The position numbers and the translations under genes are program-made. DNA of 64,000 nt from Zopfochytrium polystomum. Taxonomy: Eukaryota > Chytridiomycota > Chytridiomycetes > Chytridiales > Chytridiaceae. The DNA lies in the NCBI GenBank assembly GCA_025765615.1, contig JAIVFJ010000001.1:868001-932000 (forward strand), in the 5' to 3' direction. Numbering within the stretch: position 1 is the stretch's first letter; each line of letters starts with the position of its first letter. The notes under the pieces were generated by a model. The model worked only from the letters and a program-made list of their open reading frames with translations. It did not search any database and was not told where the DNA came from. Shown piece by piece: positions 40,538 to 51,700 of the stretch.

Positions 40538-40944
40538 GGCAGCTGCAGGTATAAGTCGGTCGTGACGACCGCCACGGCGACGACGATCACGACGAGAACC
40601 GCGAGCTTGACCTTGATCCGGTTCGTGAGCGCGGCGTCGTCTGGACGGGTGTAGGGCTGCTTCACCGAGGTGATGCTGATGAAGGAGAAGCGCTCGAGGC
40701 CCAACAGTGGCTGCAGCGGTCGTGCCGTGTGGCGGGGGACGAGTGCGACGTGGGATGGCGCCTCGGCGGTGTCGAGGTCGACGGCAGAGTCTGTTCGTGG
40801 TGGTGCGGCATCTTTTATGGGCGGCGCATCCGTGTGCACTCGAGAGATGTATTCAACTCCTGGTAGAGGGCTGGGGGGGAAGTTGTTGCAATGGCGGTGT
40901 CGTGTGGACATGACACCTGTCGCCTTCATCGATTCACATTGCAA
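40501..40944 (-). CDS. Putative C-terminally anchored membrane protein
   Basis: Single open frame on the minus strand, 147 residues from the first ATG; later ATGs at residues 6 and 12 are possible. The N-terminal 105 residues are polar and Pro-rich. Near the C-terminus a basic segment (NRIKVK) precedes one hydrophobic helix, LAVLVVIVVAVAVVTTDLYL. A short tail PKAGGDTGASLH follows, encoded inside a hairpin. The layout fits a tail-anchored or type II protein. No family recognised. Confidence 0.5.
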   Translation of the reverse strand: MQCESMKATGVMSTRHRHCNNFPPSPLPGVEYISRVHTDAPPIKDAAPPRTDSAVDLDTAEAPSHVALVPRHTARPLQPLLGLERFSFISITSVKQPYTRPDDAALTNRIKVKLAVLVVIVVAVAVVTTDLYLQLPKAGGDTGASLH

Positions 40945-41091
40945 TGGAGCATCCCATCTGACAAACGCCTCATTGGCGTCAGCATGGTATCAGAGGGATA
41001 AGAACGCGGCGATGAGCACAAAGCAACAGTCTATTTACACAGACCCAACATTGCACGCAGCAAGATCCTGTAATGGCAGAACGTAGACTAC

Positions 41092-41725
41092 CTACCCCTC
41101 CATCTTGCCCTCCCCCCACGCCGCCACAACCCCCATCCACACAACCAGCACCCACCCGCCGACCCGCGCCACCTTGCCCCCCTTGACCACCCGCCCCTTG
41201 CCCCCTCCCCGCTTCAAACACAGCATCCCCCACAGATACGCCGCGACGGCCCCCGCCATCTGCTGCCGCGCCAGCGTCTCCGCCACTCCCTCCCACCGGT
41301 GCACCTGCACCACCCTTGCCGTGTCCCGTCGTCTTGCCATGAACCTCGTACGCCGGCGGCGATTGCGGCGTCTCGCGCCGCCACAGCGCCCGCAGCACCG
41401 CGTACGCCGCCGGCGCGCCGCCCGCGATCGTCAGCGCGATCAGGAGCCGCGCGGGCGCCGACGGCAGCGCGAGGATCGCGGAACGCAGCCGCGCGGGGAG
41501 GTAGTCGAGCGGGGAGCTCGACCGCGACGTCGTCGTCGATAAGGCGGTTGTGGAGTCGCCGCGCAGGACGGCGGCGTTGCGCAGGCGGTGCTGGAGGGTG
41601 TGCAGGAGGAAGGCGGCGGCGGAGAGCGCGTTGGCGGTGAGGAGGTAGGCGCGGAGGCGCGAGAGGAAGAGCGGCGACGGCGCCAGCGGCTTGGCCGTGA
41701 GCGCCGATGACGACGACGACGGCAT
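41092..41725 (-). CDS. Unknown multi-pass membrane protein
   Basis: Exons on the minus strand are 41725-41352 and 41314-41092, joined in phase 2 by a 37-nt GTACGA...AAG intron (197 residues). Without the intron the frame would run into a Gly-rich chance sequence, whereas the spliced frame continues as protein-like sequence. Four hydrophobic segments are visible: LRAYLLTANALSAAAFLLHT, RLLIALTIAGGAPAAYAVLR, MAGAVAAYLWGMLCL and GGWVLVVWMGVVAAW. There is a remote likeness to DUF1294-type small membrane proteins (GG followed by a basic WRRET), which I would not rely on. Confidence 0.5.
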
Positions 41726-42021
41726 CTTTCTTGTTGTTCGGTTTTTTTTGCCCTTTTTTTTTTTTGGAACCAGCCGAACCCTCGCCTTGTCACGAGGGTC
41801 AGCGAGCCGATGCTGCTGGAATGTCGATGATGCCAAGGCGCGTCATTCAGCGGCTTGCGTCGGAAACGGTAACGCGTCCTGCCATGCGCAAATATTAATG
41901 CCAGTGAAGCAAAAGAACGAAGGATCTTTGCTGTCAGCCTGCGTTGGCTCGCTAGTCTCAAGGGATCTTCTCCAATAGAACGTTTTGCAATAAGATAATC
42001 TGAAACCTTCTCACAGTTATC

Positions 42022-42103
42022 GTCCTGTTGGCGGAGTGGTTAACGCGGTGCCCTGCTAAGGCATTTCCCTTTGGGAGCGCAGGTTCGAATCCTGTGCAGG
42101 ACG
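42022..42103 (+). tRNA. tRNA-Ser (GCT)
   Basis: Acceptor arms GTCCTGT/GCAGGAC, anticodon loop CTGCTAA (GCT) closed by TGCC/GGCA, a long variable arm (TTTCCCTTTGGGAGC) and T arm CAGGTTCGAATCCTG. The long variable arm fits serine. Confidence 0.95.
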
Positions 42104-42788
42104 CTAATCTCTTTCACTTGGTCGTGCTATTTTACCTCTTACAGAGGGTGAGCACGGCTGTTTGCCGCGACACGGCAGTCTTGGCCGTAATCCGTTGCGC
42201 GCATCCGACTGAGAGGTCAGTGTGCGATGTCTGCTGGCGGATGGGGAGGTGCTGATTTCGTTCTCGACAGCCTCAATCCCCTATCGCGGTCTTGGGCTTG
42301 ACGGTTGATCTCGGGTGGTCTCGAGAATCACCTCCTGGGCTGCGCACAAGAAAGATCCTTGTTACAATTCTCTCGCCATCGTGCTCAATCGGGAAAACGC
42401 GAAAGTCGAATTGTGTCTTCCGATTGCGACTAGTTGTTTCCCACACGCCACCGACTCTGGGAATTGCGGAATGAGGGCCTTTGCACGCGGCAACTTTCTC
42501 AGCTCACTTTCCGCTGAATTCCGCCTCCACATCCTGTGACTCACAGAACTATGCGCATAGTCAATGGAGATCGCCATGAGCGAACCAATCGAGAGGACGG
42601 ATCTACGTGGTACATCAGCGAAGTATTGCGTGCTCGAGTCCGCGATTTGATATTATCTTCTGCCTCTCTGCCTCTCTGCCTCTCTGCCTCTCTCCCTCGT
42701 CCTATCTCATCTCGCCAGTCATAATAAAAGGCTCGGCGTGCCCCCACTCCTCCTTACACTCAAACCCCATCTGCATTCACCAGACAAC
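42104..42788. other. Intergenic upstream of the TauD pair
   Basis: No gene seen. A CTGCCTCTCTGC-type short tandem repeat lies at about 42660-42690, and an AT-rich ATAATAAAAG stands about 68 bp before the first TauD ATG. Confidence 0.5.
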
Positions 42789-44001
42789 ATGACTCCTCCT
42801 GCCTCCGCGGAAACCGTCCCTGCTGAGCCCAGCACAGCCGTCGCCAATCTGAAGGCGATCGCCACGCAGCAGCCTTCCACGCTTTTGAGGACTCCCTTGT
42901 CGCTCTCTGGCGCCTTGGACAAGTACAAGCGTTTCGACGTGACTCCTCACATCGGCACCGAATTCGAGAGCGGCGTGCAGCTCTCGGAACTACTGAAAGG
43001 TGAAGCATACTAATTATTTCTCCATCAGTCCGAAAGACGACAACCGCTAAAGGACTCGCGACTTTCATTTTGTTGCAGCCGAGAACTCGGACGATCTCAT
43101 CCGCGACCTCGCCATCACCGTGTCGCGTCGCAACGTCGTCTTCTTCCGCAACCAGGACATCGCCATCGAGCAGCAAAAAGAGCTCGGCCGCCGCCTGGGA
43201 GAGCTCGCCGGCAAGCCCGCCACGTCCAAGCTGCACGTCCACCCCATCCACTCATTCTCCGAGCTCGGCGAGGAGATCAGCCAGATCTCCTCCGAAGGCC
43301 GCAACGACTACTACGTCGCCCAGCCCCGCTCCGAGTTCGCCAGCACCGGCTGGCACAGCGACATCACCTTCGAACCCGTCCCCAGCGATTACGCCATCCT
43401 GAAAATCCACACCCTGCCCCCCACAGGCGGGGACACACTCTGGTCCAGCGCCTACGAGCTCTACGACCGCCTCACCCCGGCTTTCGCAAAGTTCCTCGAG
43501 GACCTCACCGCAACCCACAACGCGGACTTTTTCAAAACTATCGCCGACCTCCGCGGACAAAAGATCCGCGAGGTCCGCGGCGCACCCGAGAACGTCGGGG
43601 ACAGCTTGCAGGCGGTTCACCCGCTCGTCCGTACCAACCCCGTCACCGGCTGGAAGGGCGTCTTTGTCGTCAAGGGCTTTACCCGCCACATCAACGAGCT
43701 GTCCAAGGACGAGTCCGACGCCGTGCTCCAGTACCTGTTCAGGCTGAACGCCGAGAACCACGACCTGCAGGTGCGCTTCAAGTGGGGCAAGAACGACGTC
43801 GCCATCTGGGACAACAGGAGCTCGGTGCATTCGGCGACGTACGATTACGGGGACGAGCTCAGGGTTGGCGACCGCGTCGTGTCGCTCGGCGAGCGGCCGT
43901 ACTTTGACCCCGCCTCAAAGTCGCGGAGGGAAGATTTGGGGATTCCAACGATTCGCGAGTTGCGCTACGGCGCAAAGACGGAAAAGAAGGAGAGCCGCTG
44001 A
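42789..44001 (+). CDS. TauD/TfdA-family Fe(II)/2-oxoglutarate dioxygenase, copy 1
   Basis: Exons 42789-42999 and 43079-44001 join in phase 1 (377 residues). The facial triad is visible: His163 and Asp165 in GWHSDITF and distal His at about 321 in NRSSVHSATYDY. A C-terminal Arg follows in VVSLGERPYF. NVVFFRNQDI, TLPPTGGDTLW and VHPLVRTNPVTGWKGVFV are typical of fungal sulphonate/taurine dioxygenases (Jlp1-like), which release sulphite from sulphonates for sulphur supply. The true substrate cannot be told. No signal peptide, so cytosolic. Tandem with copy 2, same strand, about 600 bp apart. Confidence 0.9.
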
Positions 44002-44607
44002 GAGGGTGTTGGTCCTGAATGCAACTGAAGCCTTTCGGATTTCTGTCACCCCGCCTGTTGTACATGATCCTACCCGAGTTTTCTTTTTGGTTTTGTCTTT
44101 ACCCGAGTGAGAATTCTGAATGAACAAGTTTCCTATCAAAAGGTTTGTTTTCTCCATGAGCAAACACCGTGCGGGGGCTTCTCCATGGAGCTGATGACAT
44201 ATTCAACTACTCACAAGCCGAACACGCATTCAATTTGCAACCGCGAAGTGAGGCGCACATATTTCCCGGCCAGAATCTCGTCTCTAATTCCGATGCTCCG
44301 AAGTAAGTAGACGCCGTGGCGCGGCCTTTCGGAAGAAAGCGGAGGAGATTGTATGCGACAGTTTGAGGCGGAGGAGAGGGCGTGTGTGAGGAGACACAGT
44401 AGCACGCAATTTGCCGTCATCCACAATTGCGTCTTCTCGGATAATCGAGTTCGCCCTTGTCAGACCCACCCAATAGGCCAGCGACGCGGTTGGACTGCAC
44501 ACGCCACCACCACTTTTCACACAGCAGGCCACACTGGCACGGCACGCTCTTCGAAGCCGCAGACTCTTCTTTGCTCTCTCTCGCCCAACAGCGGTCCCCG
44601 CGCAAGC

Positions 44608-45847
44608 ATGACCCTCCTCTCTGCGTCGACTGAAACTGCTGCCACGGATTCCAGCGCAGCCGCACCCAAACCGAAAGAGATCGCAAGCTCTGCTCAGCGG
44701 CTGAGGAAGCCCCTTGCCCTCTCTGGCGCCCTCGACAAGTTCCAGCGCTTCGATCTGACTCCTCACATCGGAACCGAGTTTGAGAATGGCGTGCAGCTGT
44801 CGCAGCTGTTGAAAGGTGAGAGTGCGGGTGCTTTTTGCTGTTCGAAGGTGCTTGATGGCTCTCGTGCGTCTTGTTGCCTAGACTCGTTCGCTCACGCCTT
44901 CCACCTCTCTCTGTCAATCTTTTCCAGCCGCCAACTCGGACGATCTGATCCGCGATCTTGCCATCACCGCCTCGCGACGCAACGTCGTTTTCTTCCGCAA
45001 CCAAGACATCACCATCGAGGAACAGAAAGAACTCGGCCGCCGCCTCGGAGAGCTGACCGGCAAGCCCGCCACGTCCAAGCTCCACGTCCACCCCGTCATG
45101 TCCTTCAACGAGCACGGCGAGGAAATCAGCCGAATCACCTCCGAAGGCCGCAACGACTACCACCGCGCGGGCATCCACTCGGAATTCGCGAGCGTCGACT
45201 GGCACAGCGACATCACCTTCGAACCGATCCCCAGCGACTACGCCATCCTCAAAATGCACACCCTGCCCCCGACCGGCGGCGACACCCTCTGGTCCAGCGC
45301 TTACGAGCTCTACGACCGCCTCTCCCCGGCCTTTGCAACGTTCCTCGAGGGCCTCACCGCCACCCACAACGCGGACTACTTCCAAACCATCGCCGACCTC
45401 CGCGGCCTCACGATCCGCCAGGGCCGCGGCGCCCCCGAGAACGCCGGCGACCGCCTCGAAGCAGTGCACCCCGTCATCCGGACGAACCCAGTCACCGGCT
45501 GGAAGGGCGTCTTTGTCGTCCGCGACTTCACCCGCCAGATCAACGAGCTGTCCAAGGACGAGTCCGACGCCGTGCTGCAGTACCTGTTCAGGCTGAACGC
45601 GGAGAACCACGACCTCCAGGTGCGGTTCCAGTGGAGGAAAAACGACGTGGCCATCTGGGACAACAGGAGCTCTCTGCACACCGCGACGTATGATTATGAT
45701 TATCAGAGCGTTCTGCGCGCCGGAGATCGCGTCGTGTCGTTGGGCGAGCGGCCGTACTTTGACCCGGCGTCGAAGTCGCGGCGGGAGGATCTGGGGATTT
45801 TGACGGTCCGTCAACTGCGGTTCGGAGTCAAGCCGGAGAGCCGTTGA
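44608..45847 (+). CDS. TauD/TfdA-family Fe(II)/2-oxoglutarate dioxygenase, copy 2
   Basis: Exons 44608-44815 and 44928-45847 join in phase 1 at exactly the same codon as in copy 1 (375 residues). The triad is kept: DWHSDITF and NRSSLHTATYDY. It differs from copy 1 in the N-terminal 40 residues, in the HPVMSFNEHGEEISRI and YHRAGIHSEF segments near the active site and by a two-residue insertion (YDYDYQSV). The substrate-side changes suggest diverged specificity rather than simple dosage. The intron is longer and unrelated in sequence. Confidence 0.9.
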
Positions 45848-46104
45848 GAGCGTCCCTCAAACTGATCACACAATTTTCGTTTTGGCTTACGGGATTATGT
45901 TTTTCAAGGATCATTACCGTGTTTTGTTTTGAAAAATAAATCCGAGACTTTGTTGTTTTCCCACCCCTAAGCAGGTCGTGCGCATGTTCCTAGCTATTTT
46001 CCATATGCTTAGTGTCGGGGTTGGAGAGGGGTGATCGTTTCTGAAACTTATTTGCATCGTCGCAAACTTTAAGGCGCACATGACCGACGCAATCCCCCTT
46101 CTTC

Positions 46105-46305
46105 CATTATGGGCTTGTTCAACCAGTAAATTAAGAACCGACTCGACGCTTGGTACGAAATGCGCGATATGTCGAAGCCACAGTCCGCCCACCACTCGGA
46201 CGTCGCCGTTCCTGCATGCGGACGCAAGCGCCTTTTGCGCGTCGTCCCACTCTCTTTTGCCAGACGCGGCCGGCTGCGTAAGAGACAGCCGATCGACTAG
46301 GATAT
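46105..46305 (-). pseudogene. WW-ankyrin relic (MASLPPH-family fragment)
   Basis: On the minus strand a fragment matches ankyrin copy 1 at its first repeat. LLDRLSL...DDAQKALASACRNGDVRV corresponds to LLDRLLL...DVKKALTHASRNGNLQI. It is followed at DNA level by GTGGGCGGACTGTGGCTTCG and CATATCGCGCATTTC, close to the copy 1 sequence encoding WWVGSGFDLSRIS but in another frame. Nothing else of the gene remains. Confidence 0.6.
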
Positions 46306-46894
46306 AGGTCGACGAAGTTGGTGGCTCGGTGTGGAAACCGTCAGCAAACTCGCAACTGCCCAGCCCCCGTTCGAAGTTCTATTGTGGACCTCCGACGAAG
46401 CCGCTTCAAGCTCAAATCAGGGCACAAAAATGCGCCCGAAGGGAAAAAACCGCGAGCATTTTGGAATGTCGGCAAGCTCAAAAAATGGCGCATATCTCTT
46501 CGCCACTGCAGGTCCCCCGTCGGGATCCGTGAATGGTGTCATATCTGGCTCCGCGCACTGATTGATTGGGAAGTATGGGGGGAGACTTTTATTTCGCATC
46601 GTCCAAACACTGTCCCCTGAGCAGGTGGTTGGTGACTGCAGTCCATAGTACGCGGTAAATATGAAAGATTCAGCCTTTCGAAGAGGCGCGAAGCCCCATT
46701 AGAGTCGTTTTGGTGTATCACAGTAATAACAGTCTTTCTCGTGGCTGGTGTGAGGCTGGCTCGCTGGCGTTTGTGTGGCGGTGCGCAGGCGAGGAGATCC
46801 GCAGCATTGCCGGGAAAATTTCAAGACCGAAAGAGAAGAAAGAAAAGAAAAAAAAAAGAAAATAAAAAAACAGGAAAAAACAAACAAACACACA

Positions 46895-48193
46895 ATGAGC
46901 CAAACTGCAACCTCGCACCACCACAACCCCGCCGTCGCGCCGCTCTCACTTCCCATCGGCGTCATCGAGTCGTACCACTACGTGAACCTCTCGCTCGGCA
47001 CCACCACCACCACCACCAGCAGCAGCAGCAGCCTGCAGACCGTCAAGCTCGAATTCGACACAGGCTCCGGCCCCATCTGGGTGCTCGACCCCACCTGCGA
47101 AAAGAGCTGCCACTCCGCCTACCAGTTTCCTCGAGGCAGCTACAACGTCTCGGCGAGCCCCTCGGGCAAGCAGACGTCGCAGTACCTGTCCATCTCCTAC
47201 GTTGGCGGATACATTGGCGGCTACGTCTCCTCCGACAACGCGACCCTGTGCGACAGCGCTTGCCCCGACGGCGCATCGCCCTCCCAACGCGCTTCTTGCA
47301 CCGACGTCGGCTCCGTCAGGTTCATCGACGTGGTCTACTCGTCGTGGAGCTCGCTGGCGACCGCAGGCTTCCTGGGCCTGTCCCCGCCGGCACAGGCCGA
47401 CGGCGGCACGTCCATCTACAGCGCCGTCTCCCGAAAGAGCGTGGTGCCAACGACAGCCGTCGGGATATACCTCGGATCCGCCAACAGCGACCTCCCATCC
47501 AACGCGAACCCAAAGAACAACGGACTCCTCACCTTTGGCGCGTCCAAGGAGAGCGCAAAGGAGTACCTTGCGCACGGCGAGACGATCCACTGGATCAAAG
47601 GCGACCCCGACTATCAAGGCAACTTGACCCTCTTCATGTCAAAGATCGTGGCCCTGTCCTTTTCCATAAAATCCGCGTCCCCCATCGCCGCCATCGCAAA
47701 TGCGTCCTCGTCACCAACAACGTCACCGATCCAAACGGGCACGTTCAACCTCAACAACTCGTACGCCATCTTCGACACCGGCGCCGGCCTGCTGTCGACC
47801 CCGGCGTCCATCACGACGTCGCTGTACGCGGCACTCGGCTTCAACTACACCTTCATCTCCCACGGCGGCCGCCCGCTCTGCTCCGACGTTGCCGCCGTTG
47901 ACGCAAACCTCACCTTCACCTTTGCGTCGGCCGAAAGCTCCTCCGCGCTTGTCAACGTCACCGTCTCGGCCAAGGACCTCGCGACCCCCGGCTACACCGA
48001 GGACCAGTACTGCTGGCCCGTCTTCAACGACTGGCAGTCGGAGAACTTTTTGCTGGGGAAGACGTTTTTGAAGTCGTTCTATTCCCTGTTTGATATCGGT
48101 GCCTTCTACGGGGACGGAGAGCCGGTCACGCAGACGCGCATGGCGTTTGCAAAGCTGAGGGAGGACTTGAAGCCGGCTGCGGTGGTTGTGTGA
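46895..48193 (+). CDS. Pepsin-like aspartic protease (A1 family)
   Basis: Single exon of 432 residues from the ATG at 46895. Two catalytic motifs are present: EFDTGSGPIWVL (Asp about 55) and AIFDTGAGLLS (Asp about 294). Between them are FLGLSPPAQADG, the usual LGL block, and a Cys-rich insert (CEKSCHS, CDSACP). The C-terminal FLLGKTFLKSFYSLFDI matches the ILGDVFLRxxYxVFD end of pepsins. No signal peptide or propeptide follows this ATG, and Thr and Ser runs lie at residues 36-46, so an upstream exon with the secretion signal may be missing. The likely role is extracellular or vacuolar proteolysis. Confidence 0.85.
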   Translation: MSQTATSHHHNPAVAPLSLPIGVIESYHYVNLSLGTTTTTTSSSSSLQTVKLEFDTGSGPIWVLDPTCEKSCHSAYQFPRGSYNVSASPSGKQTSQYLSISYVGGYIGGYVSSDNATLCDSACPDGASPSQRASCTDVGSVRFIDVVYSSWSSLATAGFLGLSPPAQADGGTSIYSAVSRKSVVPTTAVGIYLGSANSDLPSNANPKNNGLLTFGASKESAKEYLAHGETIHWIKGDPDYQGNLTLFMSKIVALSFSIKSASPIAAIANASSSPTTSPIQTGTFNLNNSYAIFDTGAGLLSTPASITTSLYAALGFNYTFISHGGRPLCSDVAAVDANLTFTFASAESSSALVNVTVSAKDLATPGYTEDQYCWPVFNDWQSENFLLGKTFLKSFYSLFDIGAFYGDGEPVTQTRMAFAKLREDLKPAAVVV

Positions 48194-48875
48194 GGGGGCG
48201 TATTGAGGCTGGGAGGTGAAGTGGAAGGACAATGCATTCATACTTTTCGATGCACATGCCCATCGTGAATCAACCACTCGAATATGTTGTTTGGCCTTGA
48301 TAAATAGAATCGAATAAATGCAAGCATATCAATTGCATAGTTCTGTTTGAGTGCAACGCAGTTAGGTGTTGCATCCTAATATCAAGAATCTTTGAAAGCA
48401 AAATCGTTTCAACAAGAGCCGACTTTGACGACTTCTGACGGACACTGGTATCACAGGGCTCACTCGTCCGTCCAGAGCATCTTCCAGCCACCAACACTTA
48501 TTTAACAAAATGTAATGAGACAATTCTATTCCGACAATTCTCCTCATAACTGCATGTTGTGTCAGAGAGATATTGTGCAGCCAAAAGCAATTCGATGGAA
48601 GAAAAAGGCACGGTAAAAAGAAGTGGGAAAAGGTAGGGCCGCCCAAGTCGATGCTCGAGGCTTTTTTGCCAGTAGACTTTGCTGGGGGCAAACGCCTATT
48701 TGGGATTAGGCTGCAGCACGGAAATGAGCCCGAACTTCGAAACCGCTGATCCCAATCACACACGCCCAGCGAGCCTAGTTTGTTTGTTTTGGCTGCCACT
48801 TCGCAAGCCCGCTTGAACGCCTGCCCACGTTGTTGTTGCAATCCTCGCCCCCGGTTCCAATCACCGATCCTCCAA
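48194..48875. other. Intergenic, no gene seen
   Basis: AT-richer DNA between the aspartic protease and the X/Y cluster. Frames on the minus strand are continuations in a wrong frame of the Y gene. Confidence 0.5.
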
Positions 48876-49139
48876 TCAGCGCACAAAGGTTCCCGCAAGC
48901 CCGCCAAACAGGACTGGCGGCTTCTTGCCCTTGTTGCTGGACTTGCCGACGACCGACGATCCGGTGGTGACGGTCGAGGTCTCGGACGGTGCCGGCGACG
49001 CTGGCGGGAGCTCAGGGTCGCCGGGGGAGGCCGTGGCTGCGGAGGTGGCGGAGACGGCCGAGAGGCGGCGGCGGTCGCGGAAGTACGGGCTGGTAGTGGA
49101 GAGCGCGGCGACGGTGGGGACGGCGAGTGGGGTGGGCAT
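48876..49139 (-). CDS. Family Y small protein, copy Y1
   Basis: Open frame of 87 residues on the minus strand from MPTPLAVPTVAALSTTSPYF to KPPVLFGGLAGTFVR. The middle is Ser/Thr/Pro/Ala-rich and probably disordered. The C-terminal KGKKPPVLFGGLAGTFVR is kept in the decayed copy Y2 at 52.4 kb, which supports it as a real gene. It lies head to head with X1, 519 bp apart. No signal peptide, no known family. Confidence 0.55.
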   Translation of the reverse strand: MPTPLAVPTVAALSTTSPYFRDRRRLSAVSATSAATASPGDPELPPASPAPSETSTVTTGSSVVGKSSNKGKKPPVLFGGLAGTFVR

Positions 49140-49538
49140 TGTGCGTAAAACAGGTGTGTTGTGGAGATCGTCTGGTTGCGGTGTTGGGTTGCTGGTTTGG
49201 GGTTGGGTTTCGGTGGGGGGAAGCTCTGCTCCTGGCCGTGGCACTTTTGTGAGAGCATATGTGCCCAGTTCAACATCCGCACGCACGCGCACCACAGACA
49301 CTCGCCAGCTGGGCGCGCACGCTATCAAAAGCGTGGGGAAGTCGCTGACTGCGCCCCGAGATCTCTCACGAATCTCGTGGGGAGAAGCATTTTTTCAGGC
49401 TGTTCCAAGCGAAGCCAAGGGGACTGAACGAAATGGACAGAAGAAAGGAAGAAAGAAACAAACCGTGGGGCGTCGAGAAGACAGCGGCGGCCGCCCCCAC
49501 GGCAAGCACCCCAACGAAGCCCTAACATAATCTTCCCC

Positions 49539-49547
49539 TATATAAAT
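49539..49547 (+). promoter_or_regulatory. TATA box of X1
   Basis: TATATAAAT, 111 bp before the X1 ATG. The leader between them is conserved with X2. Confidence 0.6.
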
Positions 49548-49657
49548 ACTGCTCCTGCACGCTCCGGAATCCGCACTCTTATCACATCGAAAATCTCTCA
49601 CACAAACTGCAAAAGCCGGTCTCATCCTCCCCACAATCCAACAGAACAAAAGAACAA

Positions 49658-49966
49658 ATGTCGCCCATCACCCCGCTCGGAACCCCCGCCGTCTCGGCCT
49701 TCACCACCACCGTGCCCGGCCTGCGCACGCCCGCCCCCCGCGCCGCTACCCGGATGCCAACCGCCGTCGTCGCCGCCAAGCCGCGCGCCTCGCCCTTTGC
49801 CCGCTTCGCCTACACAAAGCTCGACACCGAGTCCTCGGCCCTGGCCTCCCACACTGTCGCCACCACCAACTCACCGTCCGCCTTCGTGAAGCCCGTGCAG
49901 CCCGCCAAGGTCAAGCGCGCTCATGTCATCATGTACGGCTCGCACCGCCTGGGATCGCCGATGTAA
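49658..49966 (+). CDS. Family X small protein, copy X1
   Basis: Single-exon frame of 102 residues. It starts MSPITPLGTPAVSAFTTTVP, has a basic Pro/Ala-rich middle with the block PRASPFARFAYTKLDTES, and ends AKVKRAHVIMYGSHRLGSPM. Three copies share the C-terminal VKRAHVIMYG(S/A)HR(L/M)GSPM, which points to selection on the protein. No signal peptide, transmembrane helix or cysteine. The basic composition would suit binding to nucleic acid or membranes, but this is a guess. TATA box 111 bp upstream. Confidence 0.7.
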   Translation: MSPITPLGTPAVSAFTTTVPGLRTPAPRAATRMPTAVVAAKPRASPFARFAYTKLDTESSALASHTVATTNSPSAFVKPVQPAKVKRAHVIMYGSHRLGSPM

Positions 49967-50662
49967 ACGAAAAGATCGAACGAGACGAAACGTGAGACGT
50001 ATCTGGAATTGAAGAAACTGGGCGCGCGGCTCACCCGGAGCAGCATACCGCGGGCGGGGACACCCTGGATCCCAACGGCCTCCCACTTTGTCGCGGGGGT
50101 TCATTTTGGTTGACGATGGGTGCCCGTTATTGGATTTTGGAGTGCGGTGACTGGTTGATGGCGAAAGCTGTCCCGAACTCGCTCCCGATTGTTTCTTTTC
50201 TTTTTCTCCTTTTTTTCCCTTGGCCCTTCTTTGTTTTCATTCTGTACCTGACCCTCATAGCCTTGTACTCGTCTTTTTCTGCTTGTTTTCACTTGTCTAT
50301 GAAGTCTTGTGGCGTCATATTCCTCCTGCCCTACTTGATTCTGTGATTCAATAAACCCGGCACATCACAATAACTACCCCGTCAATGACTTCGCTGTCCA
50401 GGGTGGCATCAGCACAACCCAGTTCCAGCATTTTGAGTGGGCATCTTTTCAGTAGTAAGCGATCGTAGTTTCAAGTTCCACCTCGAGCCGATCCGTCAGT
50501 CAACGAGATTGTCCGTCACGGGTTGATAATGCTCGTCGGCTTGGCCTCTATTTTCGGCTCCGAGACCAGCCTTCTGGTTTCTCAGTTATCAAGTTTGGGT
50601 GAACTGGGCCTGTTGCGTCAGTGAGTTTACATAGATATTATTATACCAAGGGTATCAGCATC

Positions 50663-50734
50663 GCAGTATTCGTATAGTGGCTAGTACGCCTCGTTGTGGC
50701 CGAGGCAACGGTGGTTCGATTCCACCATACTGCA
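50663..50734 (+). tRNA. tRNA-His (GTG), copy 1
   Basis: Acceptor arms GCAGTAT/ATACTGC, anticodon loop TTGTGGC (GTG) closed by CCTCG/CGAGG, T arm GGTGGTTCGATTCCACC. 72 nt, no intron. It is the centre of the inverted X/Y duplication. Confidence 0.95.
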
Positions 50735-51270
50735 TTAGGCCTTGCCAAAAAAACTCCTCGAACAAACTTAGGATGCCTCGCGGGCATCGTAAACGATTTT
50801 TGGTAACGGATCCGAGTGTGATCCCTGAGAGAAAGAGATGGGCGCACGTTTTGACAGTCAAGGGAAGCCAAATGTACCTCCCACCTTGGACAACGAAGAC
50901 ACTAGGTAGTCATGAGATGTTATTCAATCACACAGTCAAAGTGTGGGAGGACGAAGATAACGGCAAAAGACTTCAGACTAGAAACAAGAGGAAACAAGAA
51001 GAAAAAAGACGAGTACGAGGCTTCGAGGCTTCACCACAATGAAAACAAAGAAGGAAAAAAAACTCGGAGGCGAATCGGGGACAGCTTTCGCCATCAACCA
51101 GTCATCGCACTCCAAATCCAAAAATGGAACCCATCGTCAACCAAAAAGCCACGACAAAATCGCAGGCCGTTGGGATCCAGGGTGTCCCACCCGCGGGATG
51201 CTGCTCTGTTGAGCCGCGCGCCCAGTTTTTTCAAATCCAGATAATTCTCACGTTCGTCTTGTACTTTCGT

Positions 51271-51570
51271 TCACATCGGCGACCCCAAGCGGTGCGCGCC
51301 GTACATGATGACGTGGGCGCGCTTGACCTTGGTTGACTGCACAGGCTTCGAGTCGGTGGAGACGACGGGGTGGGAAGCTAGGCTTTGGGCCGAGGACTCG
51401 GTGTCGAGCTTTGTGTACGCGAAGCGAGCAAAGGGCGAGGCGCGGGGCTTGGCGGGGGCGACGGCGGTGGGCATCCGGGTAGCGGCGCGGGGGGCGGACG
51501 TGCGCAGGCCGGGCACGGTGGTGGTGAAGGCCGAGACGGCGGGGGTTCCGAGCGGGGTGATGGGCGACAT
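51271..51570 (-). CDS. Family X small protein, copy X2
   Basis: 99 residues on the minus strand, nearly identical to X1 over the first 55 residues (MSPITPLGTPAVSAFTTTVP, PRASPFARFAYTKLDTES). It diverges or shows indels in SAQSLASHPVVSTDS and ends VKRAHVIMYGAHRLGSPM. The TATA box and leader are also conserved. The open frame with mostly conservative changes indicates a functional duplicate of X1 in inverted orientation. Confidence 0.7.
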   Translation of the reverse strand: MSPITPLGTPAVSAFTTTVPGLRTSAPRAATRMPTAVAPAKPRASPFARFAYTKLDTESSAQSLASHPVVSTDSKPVQSTKVKRAHVIMYGAHRLGSPM

Positions 51571-51690
51571 TGTTGTTCTGTTTTCTGGTGGGTTGTGGGG
51601 AGGATGAGACCGGCTTTTTTTTTGCAGTTTGTGTGTGTGTGATAGATGTGTGATAAGATGAGAGTGTGGATTGCGGGGCGTGCAAGGGGC

Positions 51691-51700
51691 AGTATTTATA
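51691..51700 (-). promoter_or_regulatory. TATA box of X2
   Basis: TATAAATACT on the minus strand, about 121 bp upstream of the X2 ATG. Confidence 0.6.

Noticed and set aside
46318..46620. Possible WD40 relic
   Set aside because: A weak likeness (YLFATAGPPSGSVNG) in one frame only; too short to support.
46741..47901. 386-residue plus-strand frame rich in Arg, His and Pro
   Set aside because: It is a shifted frame of the aspartic protease, which carries both DTG motifs in its own frame.
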